Source of the DNA: Anas platyrhynchos | Taxonomy: Eukaryota; Chordata; Aves; Anseriformes; Anatidae | DNA length: 64,000 nt | NCBI RefSeq assembly: GCF_047663525.1 | Contig: NC_092607.1 | Span: forward strand, 8,589,001-8,653,000 | Reading direction: 5' to 3' | Part shown: positions 47,901-64,000 of the stretch, in pieces | Position numbering within the stretch: position 1 is the stretch's first letter | Layout of the letters: each line of letters starts with the position of its first letter | The notes under the pieces: generated by a model | What the model saw: the letters and a program-made list of their open reading frames with translations, nothing else | What the model was told of the DNA's origin: nothing | Databases searched by the model: none | Position numbers and translations under genes: made by a program

Positions 47901-49263
47901 GCTGCTGGGGCTGCTGCAGGGCACGGGGGGCACCTGTGGAGGCAGCGCCCGAAAACCAGCAAAGGGACCCTTGGGTCTCGGGGAGGATGAGAGCGGTGCA
48001 CGGAGCAAGGAGGAGAAACCCTGGGGAAGGGGGATCCGGGTGGAGGTTTTGCCTCAGACCCTACAGAAGCCTGCCCCAGCCCCGCGGCTCCAGGCTGCCT
48101 TGGTGTTGCGTGGAGATGCGGTGGAGTTTCCGAAATCCCGGTGGTGTAACCCGAGGGTCAGCAGGCTCATCTCGGTGCCTGGCTGCGTGGGAGAGGGCTT
48201 TGGGGAGGAAAATGAGGAAGCGCAGCTCTCAGCAGCAGGGCGGTCTCGTGAGCCTGTGCTCTGCGCCCATCCCCTGCCTCTCCCCGGCACCAAACCCCCG
48301 CTGTCACCCTGCTGCCATCGCCGGATGGTGACAGCCGTCCTGCCGTGCCTGTCCCCGGGCAGGGGCACAGCAGGGCTGCCCTGCGTGACTCGGGGACACT
48401 TGTGTCACTTTCCCTCGGTGCTGCCACAAGGCACCGAAACGCCACGGGGCAGCCGGGCTCAGCTCAGCCTCGCGCCCTCCTCCCCCGCGGGGTCCCCATG
48501 GCCACGGGTGCCCCAGCTCGGGGGCAGGGAGCTGTTGGGAAGGGCAGGGTTTGGGGTGCTGAGGTGGGAGAGGACGGCTCGGGGCAGCCTCGGGTGGGCT
48601 GAGCTGGGTGGTGTCCGCTCGGCCGTGCGGGGGGTTTGGCAGCGGGGTCGGTGCCGCGTAGCCGCCGGCACAGCGACGTTGCCCGGCCCCAGCAGCTCCC
48701 CGTGCCTGCGGGCTGCCGTGTGTCTGAGCAGCCACATCCTAAAAGTTTCCCCCTCGCAGCCTGCTCGGCAGAAGCTGGGGGCTGCAGGGCTGCCCGAGTT
48801 TCGCTGCTCCGCCTCGCTTCCCCAGCCGCCTGCCTCCGTTTCCCCATCCAGACCCATTGCAGCTGGGCAAACGCGACCTTACGCACGCGGCGTGCCGCTG
48901 CTTCCCCGCCAGCAGCCCCCCGGGTGGGACTTTTAAGGGTTTCCCTCCCCAGCTCAGCTGGTTTTGTGCTCGGCTTCTCCCTCCCCAGCTCTGTGTCCCC
49001 GTGGTTGCAGGCTCGGGCTGCGCCTTCTGGGGTCTGGATGCTCCTGGGGTGGAGCCGTGTGGTGGGGAACTTCCCCAAAATGAAACAAAACAGGGGAAAA
49101 AAAAAGCAAACGTAACAGCTTTCGGAGTCACTCCCTGCTCTGCCGTGCCCTTTCCTTTCCCCGGCTGCCTCCAGCGTGAGATAAGGGGAGCCCCAGCAGC
49201 CCGGGGGGGCTTGGGAAGCTCTGCGTGGGGCTGGGCCCTGCCACCACGGCGGGACAAGGGACC

Positions 49264-49308
49264 AGGGGACGAGAGGCCAGGGGACAAGAGGCCAGGGGAC
49301 AAGAGGCC
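49264..49308. repeat. 15-nt minisatellite, three copies
   Basis: aggggacaagaggcc repeated three times (first copy has one change). Confidence 0.9.
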
Positions 49309-52300
49309 ACGTCCTCATGAGTTGGGGACACTGAGTGGTGGCCGGGCTGCTGCCTGGGGTGAGTGCCTGTGGTGCCGAGGGGGGGCCAGATCGGATGGGA
49401 AAGCCCAAATCCCACCAGATCGGGTGGGAAGGACACGTGTGTGACCCCAAAGACCCCGCGGTGAGGATCGGTTTGGTGCTCCCAGCTCACTGCTGGGTCT
49501 GAAAGCCCGCGGGGAGGACGGGCTCAGGGTGCCAGGAGCGTGTGCGCACACGTCCGTGCGTGCTGCAGCTCCTGGGAGCCCTTCTGGCCCTGCCGGGGGT
49601 GCTGACGGCCGCAGGGCTCAGGGGGTCCTGGTGCTGTGCTGTGGCCGCGCCGTGTCCAAGCTGCCGGGGACGGGAGGCAATGGAAAGCAGGAGGTGCTCG
49701 AGGTGCCCGTGTGCCCGCAGCTCGTCCCGTGCCAGCAGCCCCGGGCTGGTCCCTGCCACTCGCCCAGCACCCAGCCGGGCTCCGGGCACCCAAGCGAGCG
49801 GTACGGGGCCGGGACGTGCACGGGGCCTGGCTCTCCCCTCCCGGAGCGGCAGGATGAAAGACACCAGCTCAGCGTTTTCCTTTGTTTTGCATCTGTTTGC
49901 GGCGAGCACCGGCTGGGCTGCACCTCGCGGCTGGCTCCGGGCATCCCGCTCACCCCGGGAGCAGCTGGGGCACACCTGGGGAGCCCAGCACGGGGTTTTT
50001 TTAGGCACAGAAACACCGTGTGGGTCTGGCTGATCTCAGCTCACCCCCTGAGACCCCTCCGGTAGCTGTGCCGAGCTTCCTCTGGTGCCCCCAAAGGTGG
50101 TCACCTCGTCTTGGTGACAAATGGTGCCGGAGATCGGAGTGCCCGTGGGGGCTGCTGTCCCCACCGGAGAGGTCCAGGCGCCCCGGGCACGTCTCAGGGC
50201 AGAGCGTGGTGGTGCTGAGAGCTGCGCTGTGCTCCCAGGCTGTGCCCGCTGCCCTGGCCACCCGCAGCCACCGTTCCGCTTCTTGTTCCACCTCGGAGCC
50301 TTTTGTGCCACCGGGGTCCCGCGGGGGCTGCGCGGGGCAGGGGCCGTGCGCCCCGAGCAGCGGCCCCCAGGGGTTTGGGGGGGCCCCGGGAGCTCGGCTG
50401 CCGGCCGGACTGGCCAGGCTGGTTCTGCTCAGCGGGGAAATGTTTCGGCGGTGACGCCAGCGTGGCCGGGGTGGTTGCAGCTTGCTCAGATCTGGAGCTT
50501 TTCAGCCTGAAAAAGCGTCCTCAGCCTGGGGGGACGGCCACGCAATGGGGACGCCGGTGCGGCACCCCCTGAGCCACGGCACCCGCAGGCAGCGCCGTTT
50601 GGGGCCGATCCGTGCCGTTTGCTGCCTGCCTGCCCCTTCCCTTCCCCAGCAGCCGGGCTGGGCGCTGGGTGTCCCACAGGGAGCCCTGGGCTCTCTCCTC
50701 GCAGAAAGCAGAAGCGAGCTCCGTTCTCTGCAGCCATCCTGGAGCCGGCAGCTGGGAGGCAGCAATGGGGAACTGAGCTCCCCGGCCTCGTGCTCCTCCT
50801 CCAGAGGCCAGCCCGGGTCACCCCGCTGCCACCCGGCCTCTTTTCCCCCAGGGAGGCTCGGGGGGAGGATGGGAACAACGTGCATTTAGGGGGACTGCGG
50901 GAAACGGGAGCTGGGGGGAGCCCCTGGGGCTGGTACTGACAAGGAGCGTTCTGGGGGTCTCTTTGGAGGGCGGTTTTGGGAAGATTTGCCCCATGGCTCC
51001 GTCAGTTCTGGTGCTGGTCCCGGCTCCCCATCAGTGCTGCCCAGCCCCGCAGGCGTTCAGTGCACTTGGGAGCATTCCCTCTGCTTCTCCCGGCCTTGGC
51101 AGGAGGAGAAGGGTGCCCTCATCACCTGTCTGGGAGAAGCACGCTTCAGGTGAACGCACGCCAAGGGCTTTGGAATGAATTTCTTGGAGCTGGTTTGGCA
51201 ATCGCTGCTTCTGGCTCGTGCCCCGACAGGGATCCTGGAAGCACGGGGTGAGCGGGGCTGGGAGGCACCGGGAGGCGATGCGGGGCCATGCCCTGCCCCA
51301 AACACTTCCTAACAGCGCCCTGAACCCAGGGACCTCCTCTGGGACACGGGCACGGGGCTGGTGGAGCCCTGGAACCTGGGCTGGCACCTTCCTGGCTCCA
51401 GGTCAGTGGTGGCCTCAGCTCTTAGCCCCGGGGCTGGATTTGTTGCCCGGTTTGAAGCTTTGGAGACGTGGCTCTGTCGTGCCCGGGTCTGCTGCAGGTG
51501 GTGTCCGAACCTCTCCCAGCACAGAAATCCCCCGAGCGCCTCGTAACCGCGCCCGAGGTGCTGCGGCGCTGGGATTACGCCCAGATCCCGCTTTTCTTTA
51601 AGGAAAGCCGCTGCTCTGCCCTTGCTGGGGAGGAGCCCTTGGGGCAGCAAAAGGCTTAAAACACCAGAAAACACGAGGTGCTGGCACCCTGCTCGCCCCG
51701 GGGAGCTGGCAGGGAGTTTGGGAGGTCAGCCGTGTGATTTTTTTTCTTGCCAGCCTTAAGCAAGATGGAGCTTGCAGGGCGCCTGCCGTCAGGGTTTCCC
51801 TGCCCTCGCCTGGCTTTGGGGTGCTCTGGGGGACACCGGGGGGCACCGGGCTGTGTGCGGAGCCATCCCCTGAAACCCTGCCTGCCTGGGCAACTTGCTT
51901 CCCATCGCCTCGAAGAAACAAAACCCAAATCTGACTGTCGAGGGCTGGCCCCGCCGCTGTGGTGGGGGTGGCACAGTGTGTCCCTGCCTCCCTGCACACC
52001 TCTCTGTGTTGTTTTTTTTTTATGTTTCTGAGTTTCTTGGCCAGATAAACATCCAGCACCTGCTTTGTGCCTCTCAGGGCTTTGGTCTGGTCCCTAACTC
52101 GTGTTTTGACACATTCCCAAATTGCTCCCGAACGTGACTCTCCCCCGTGCGTGGAGGGGAGGGGGGGTGAATTTGTATGGCTGATTTAATTATCCTTCGC
52201 CCTGTCACGACCTGCTGGCCCCTGCTAGGTTGGGCTGTGCAGCTTTAATTAAGATAGCTCTAAATTTAACGGGAGCTGACAGGGTGCTAAGGGAGGGGCC

Positions 52301-52632
52301 GCTCCTCGCATCGGGCGGCAGCGCGGGGCCGGGCGCTGTGACCCCCCTGCGTGCATCCCTCCCTGCTCTGCCCCGGCTCCGACCTGCTCTGTCCCGGAGG
52401 ATTCCTCCTGGGGGAGGCAGGGAAGGGTGGCTGGGGTGCTGTGGTGGGGAGGGATGAGCTGGGATGAGCTGGGGGAGCAGCCCCCCCTTTTTTCACCAGC
52501 ACGTGGGACTCGGAGATGTGCTGCTGTGCCGGGGCCTCGAGCTCCGGGCAGGGCAGTGAGGTGCTCCCGAGTGCACCAGGGGCTGCGCTGCCGTTTGCTG
52601 GCCCCCAGCTGCGTGCCCTGCTGCCGTCCTGG

Positions 52633-52718
52633 TGCCCTACAAGGTGTCCGTGTCCTGGGATTCGTCCCCAGCACTGGGATGCCCTACAAGGTGTCCGTGT
52701 CCTGGGATTTGCCCCCAG
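52633..52718. repeat. 47-nt tandem duplication
   Basis: tgccctacaaggtgtccgtg and the following 19 nt (52633-52671) recur at 52680-52718 with two changes. Confidence 0.9.
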
Positions 52719-53733
52719 CCTCTCCATCCCGGTGCCACCACTCACAGCCGGGCTGGCGAGGCTCTGGTGCCGCCTCTGCAGCGGGAGGAAGCAAAATTTC
52801 GGGGGCATCCCTGGCACCGAGCCCCCCATTTGGGGGCAGCAGCTGCATGTGCGCGTCTGGGGCTGCGTCTCCTGCCAAAATCAGGGAGGGGGCTGCTGGA
52901 GGACGGGCACGGGGGGCTCACAGCAACTCATCGGCCGCCTCCAGCCGCGGCGCTCCCTGCCTGGTGGCACACCCAGCAGGTGATTTTTCTGTGCCGTGCG
53001 TGAGCCCGTCCCTGCTCCCGGCGTGGGCAAGGGGCGTGGGGTGGGCTCGGGGCCGTGTCCTGGGCTTTTGGCTCCTTCCCTCAGGTTCTGCTCGCCCCCG
53101 GTGGGCTCGGCGCTGCACCACGAGGCGGCTTTGTCTCGCGCTGTGTCCCCGCCGCCCTGCGCGCTTCATTTTTCAGTCTGGCAGCAGACAGGTGCCGTTA
53201 CTCATCCCGCGGGGGCTCTGCAGGGCGCTGAAGCGGGCGGGTGTGAGGGGGGAACCTGCCTGGGGCTGCTGGCGGCCCCCTGCCCGCCGCCCCCCGGCTG
53301 TACCTGCGGTGATTGCTCCGATTTCGGTTTGTTTGAGCTGGGTTTGAGGCCGTGCTTCATGCAAAGCTCTCCCAGGCAGGGCTGGCAGAAGCCTCCCTGC
53401 AACCGTGCTGCAGGGGAAGGAAGCATCACCTCTTTAGGGGGGGCGTTAAAGCCTTGGGGGGGGTCACTGCGCAGATGTCCCTGCCCGGCGTGGTGTCCCC
53501 ATGCCTGGAGCACCGTGTCCTGCTGGGCACCCACCCGGCCCTCCAGCAGCCCCAAGGCCAGAGCCTGTTTTGCCGGCGATTTCTCCCTCCCCAAGGCTCC
53601 CTGTCTGGCCCCAGCCCCCAGCGTGTCGCAGAATTTCCCAAGGTTTCTGCTCCTGCTACACAGAAGCCGGCAAACGTTGGTATTTCTGTGTTTTGTCTGC
53701 TCCCAATCAGTGCCTTTTGTTAGTGTCTTTGGG

Positions 53734-53757
53734 AAAAAAAAAAAAAAAAAAAAAAAA
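53734..53757. repeat. A24 homopolymer
   Basis: Run of 24 A in the presumed SRC first intron. Confidence 0.95.
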
Positions 53758-54269
53758 GAAAGATCGCTTCGCCCTGCGTCGCCAAGCCTGCTCTCGGCGT
53801 GGCTTTTACAACTTGCGCTGTATCCTGCAGCCATTTGGGTGCAGCCCCCTGGCTGCAGGAGACGCCTTGGCCCCCGAGCTTCCCCCCCTGCTGCTTCTCC
53901 GAGAGCACCCCTGCGAGGTAGGGCGGAGGAGGCAGCCTTTCCGTGCGTCCCACCTCGCCGTTTAATTTTTTTTTGGGGGGGGAGTAAAACCCTGGGGATG
54001 TGGGTATGGGAGGGCTGGGGGTGTCGGGCGGGTCAGGCGGTGTTCCCAGCCCCGGCTGTGCTGTGTGGGGGCTCTGCTGCCCCCGGCACGAGGGGAGGGG
54101 GAAGCCACGGCCGCAATGGGGCCCGAGCTGAGCGGGGCAGCTCAGGGCGCTTCCTTCAACTGGGGAACTCGGTGCTGAGCATTTGGGGATCCGGGAGGGC
54201 TGCGGGGCAGAGCGCCTCGCCACCCGAGGGATGCTCCCACGGGGCCACCGTGGGAACGTGGCAGTGCTT

Positions 54270-54311
54270 GGGGACACGGCGCGGGGCGGTGGGGACACGG
54301 CGCGGGGCGGT
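54270..54311. repeat. 21-nt tandem duplication
   Basis: ggggacacggcgcggggcgg plus t, two perfect copies. Confidence 0.9.
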
Positions 54312-55559
54312 GGGGACGCCACGTGCGTGCGCGTCGCAGCCTTATTTGTATGTGCTGCAGCCTGGAGTTGAGACTGCAGCTTCCCCCAGCTCCCATCCCG
54401 CTGTGCAATTATTGGCGGCGAATATTAGTCAAGCACAAATTACAAACCATTCAAGTCGTAAAAGGGCTGTCAATCAGCCGCTGCTCGTTACCCTCATCAA
54501 ATGCACTAAAAATAGCCACAAAACTTACTGCCACGGGGGGAAGGGGCGCAAAATAAACCCAGAGCGTGGCACATCCTCGGCACGGCGCCCGGCCGCTGGG
54601 GGGGACACGGCGGGCTGCGGCTCCTGTGCGGGTTTGTGCCTCGTGCTGCAAATTTGGAGCATAAGGAGCCCGGAGCAGCTGCCGTGGAGCTGCGTGGTGT
54701 GATGCTGCCAACACCCAGGGATCCTGCGTGAAGGCAGGAGGCCGTGGCTGGGCAGGGTGGCGTGGGGAAAAGCTCGGTGCCTGCTCCGTCTGCACCCGTC
54801 TGCGGTGTGCGGTGTCCCTGGAGGCGAAGGGAAGCTTGGGGTCTGGCTTTTTGGCACGGCAGCGTCCCTCTGGTGGGGGCCGTGGCCCATCTGGGGGTGC
54901 CGCAGGGGCTGCCTTGCAGCTGAGCCCTGCGTGTTTGGCACGTGGGGAGCCCCCGGCTGCGGGGAGCCTTTCCTTGCTCGGACCCAAAGCTCTGCCCTGG
55001 GCTGCTGCTGCCAGACAGCAGCGTGTTTTGCACGTCCCCTCAGCACCCACACTTGCAATACGAATCTGTGCCTTTTGAGAATTTGGGTGAAAACACGCTT
55101 TTCTTGCTGAGTCAGGGCCTGAGCAGCGTGAGGTGCTCCAGGACTGTGTGTGCGGGCTTCACGCCGCGGTTTGGCTGTGCTGCTGGGGGCGGGGAGGGCC
55201 ACCCATGTCCCCGGGGACAAGGTCCCCGTTTGGTGGCCCAGAGTCCCTGTGGCCGGTCCTAGACGGAGCAATGGGTCTGGAAGCGCCCCGTGGTGCCGAC
55301 TTTGCTTCTCCTCCTTTGGGGAACGACCAAAAAAAAAACCCCCCAGCGGGTTGGGGCGCCCTGGGAGCCGCGCGTCCCTGCTGCCCTCTCGCCGCCGTGC
55401 ATGGCCCGGGGCTGCCCCCGCCGCCTCCTCGCCCTTCTCTGGGTGGGTGCGATGAAGTGGAGCAGAGAATCGTCCCCTCTTCACACATGAGAGAGCAGAG
55501 CGGGCGGGGGTGAGCTGGCTGCCCCGCGCTGGGGGCACCCGCCGAGGTGGGCGGGTGGC

Positions 55560-55584
55560 GAGGAGGAGGAGGAGGAGGAGGAGG
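55560..55584. repeat. (AGG)8 microsatellite
   Basis: About eight AGG units, 57 nt upstream of a candidate SRC noncoding exon. Confidence 0.9.
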
Positions 55585-55641
55585 GTGGGTGCAGCAGCCC
55601 ACGCGGCGGGGACAGGGCCACTAACGTCCCTCTGTCTGCAG

Positions 55642-55710
55642 CAGGAGCTGAGCTGAGGCCGCTGGCAGCCCCCCACAACCCCACGGCCAGGCTGTAGCTG
55701 GAAAACACAG
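55642..55710 (+). other. SRC: SRC 5' UTR exon (candidate)
   Basis: 69 nt between a strong acceptor (ccctctgtctgcag) and a strong donor (ACACAG|gtaagg), on the SRC strand 1.9 kb before the first coding exon. It contains in-frame stops, so it would be untranslated. Supported by splice signals and context only. Confidence 0.55.
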
Positions 55711-57586
55711 GTAAGGAATCACCCCGGGGGGGGTCTCCCCATCTCCGGGTGCCCCCAGGAGCTGGTCCCGCGGGGACCGGAGCTGAAACCTCGCAGCTCA
55801 GCACCGCGGTGGTTCGCAATTTGTCAGCGGTGCCGAGCCCCTGGAGAGGAAAGGAGAGGAGTCCCTGCAGGCTGCGACGTGCCTGGGGTGCTAATCCTGC
55901 CCGCAGGAGAGCTGCCGCCTCCGATCTGTGATCCGTCGGAGGCGAGCGCGAGGAATGCTGGCAGCTCTCCAGCCCGCCGCCTGCACCTCGGGGGGAAGCC
56001 CTGCCCCAAATCCTGCCCGGCTGAGGACAGGAGCGGTGCTGAGCTCCAGGGGAATTGCTGCGGGTGGTGGGCAGCTTCTTGCAACCCGATTGCTTTAACC
56101 CCGCTGCCCGGCAGTGCTGCTGGGGGCCAGGAGCCCCCCCCTTGTCCCCACAGCCACCCCCATGGGGGCCGCGCTCCGTCCGCTGCCCATCCCGGCCGTG
56201 TCCCGGTTGTGTCCCCGCCGTGTCCCTGCTGGGGGAAGTGCCGCGGCCAGGGGAAGCTGTGAGCACGCCTTGCTCAGAGGCGCGTGGGCTGTCACGAGCC
56301 CCGTGGTCACAGCCCTGCCGGCCCCGGGCAGCCCACAGGGCCCCGGGAGTGCCAGCGGGTGCCCGAGCCCCGCACGGAGGTGAGCGGAGGGAGGAGAGCA
56401 CCGGGGGGTGGCTCTTGGTACGGGAGGGGGCTTTGCTGCTTTTTTTCTCCAGACCCACTTTCTCCTGCACCTCTGCTCAAGCATTTCTGATTTATTATAA
56501 GCATATTTATTTATGGGGCAGCCTCTCCCCTTGTCTCCACCACCAGCGTGCCAGCGGTGACAATTTGCCAGTGCAGGGTTTGTATCCGACCTTCCCGTCC
56601 CGCTCTGCTCCAAACTCCCCAAAGCGTGGGCTGAGGCCCTGCTAGGAGCCGGCTCTCTTGGAAAACGAGCCCTGACGGTCAAACCAAGCCCTGAGCATGG
56701 GGAGGGAGCTGGAGGAGGGAGCAGCCCCAGCTCTGGCTTGGAAAGTCCTCCGTGGGGCACAGCCTGGCAGGGAGCTGCAGCCGCTCGCCCTCTGCTCCGT
56801 GCCCCACGGGCGCCGGTGCCTCCTCTGCTCCTCACCTGCTCGGTTTTTCCCTGTCGAGAGGTTTCTCCGCCTCCCTTTTCCATCCTGCCTGCGTGCCCTA
56901 GCCTAAATCTTTCCTTCCATAGCTGCAGGACACTGCTGTGCATCCTGCCATCTTGGGAGGCTGCGAATAATTCCCTTCCTTCATTTCTATCATTACCTTG
57001 GAGGTATTTATAGAGCCGGATCCGAAGTGGCAGGGAAGGCAGGGCTATATATAAAGCAGAGATCCCTTGTGCGTGAGGGAGCACGGCCCTACAGACTGCC
57101 CCGCTGTGCAGGAGGGGCGCTGGGGCACCAGGAGATTTGGCAAGATTTCTTTTTTTTTGTTTTTTTTGATGAGCTTTTGACGAGTGCTGAGCAGAGCCAT
57201 GGCCCCGCAGCATCCCCGTGCGGGTGGCCCTGGGGCTCCCGCTGCTGCTCGCCCCAGTGTCCAGGAGCCTTTTCCTTCGAGCAGGGCTGGCCCTGGCGTT
57301 CCTCGGTGGCTGTGCTGTTATTCCATCTCCCCAGCTCACACTGTGTGACTTCTCCCCACCCGCCTCATCTGGGGGCAGCGGGGGTGTTGGGGGGGCAGCG
57401 ATGCCGCCCCGGGGCAGGGGCAGGAGACCCGGCTTCGCGGCAGCTGGTGCTTGGAAACCCTCGGGGGGTTTTGTTTCTTTTCCTAGAGGGCAGGCAGCTT
57501 GCAAAACCCCTGGGAAGCAGCTTAATGATGACGATGATAATAAATAAAAGCCCTCTGCCTTGTTTTGCCTCCTCCAGCCCGGGACC

Positions 57587-64000
<6,414 letters not shown>

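Larger units (their letters stand above)
44715..55641 (+). other. SRC: SRC first intron (inferred), no other gene seen
   Basis: GC-rich DNA with several minisatellites and many long open frames without recognisable domains. The frames are rich in Pro, Arg, Gly, Ala and Ser in whichever register is read, on both strands, as expected of GC-rich noncoding DNA. Confidence 0.5.

Noticed and set aside
47527-48936. 469-codon open frame on the + strand
   Set aside because: No recognisable domain, biased to Pro, Gly, Arg and Ser, overlapped by long frames in other registers; typical of GC-rich noncoding DNA.
52996-54702. 568-codon open frame on the + strand
   Set aside because: Runs through an A24 tract (giving a lysine run) and minisatellites; no homology recognised.

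Overview
The window is nuclear DNA of a bird. The exons encode vertebrate proteins, the introns are short, interspersed repeats are few, and the only recognisable transposon remnants are truncated CR1-type LINE 3' ends. The order RPN2 - GHRH (opposite strand) - MANBAL - SRC is the known vertebrate arrangement (human 20q11.23, chicken chromosome 20). Several SRC residues differ from chicken c-Src as I remember it, so another bird species is likely. I cannot name it from the sequence.

Layout. (1) 1-12360, + strand: the 3' half of RPN2, a subunit of the ER oligosaccharyltransferase. Eight coding exons lead to a terminal exon ending R-T-H-stop. An extra exon-like block at 9861-9912 gives a different C-terminus and has its own downstream AATAAA. 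(2) About 12360-16695: intergenic, no gene seen. (3) About 22112-16696, - strand: GHRH, with a TATA promoter, an inferred noncoding exon and five coding exons. They encode a signal peptide, an acidic propeptide, the hormone and a C-terminal peptide. A 79-nt near-perfect palindrome built of three 22-nt repeats lies just past the stop codon. (4) About 22145-28220: no gene recognised. (5) About 28300-36950, + strand: MANBAL, with a CpG-island promoter, two coding exons (85 aa) and a long 3' UTR. (6) 36950-44200: intergenic DNA that becomes strongly GC-rich. (7) About 44200-64000, + strand: SRC. A CpG-island promoter and candidate noncoding exons are followed by coding exons for the SH4/unique, SH3, SH2 and N-terminal kinase regions. 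The 18-nt neuronal N1 microexon is present. The window stops inside the exon carrying the catalytic HRD loop.

The four genes are not a functional unit: RPN2 acts in ER N-glycosylation, GHRH is a neuroendocrine hormone, MANBAL is a small membrane protein of unknown role and SRC is a signalling kinase. Most long open frames in the GC-rich half are composition artefacts. I found no convincing undescribed system. The best leads are the alternative RPN2 C-terminus, the GHRH 3' palindrome, and the splicing signals around the SRC N1 microexon.
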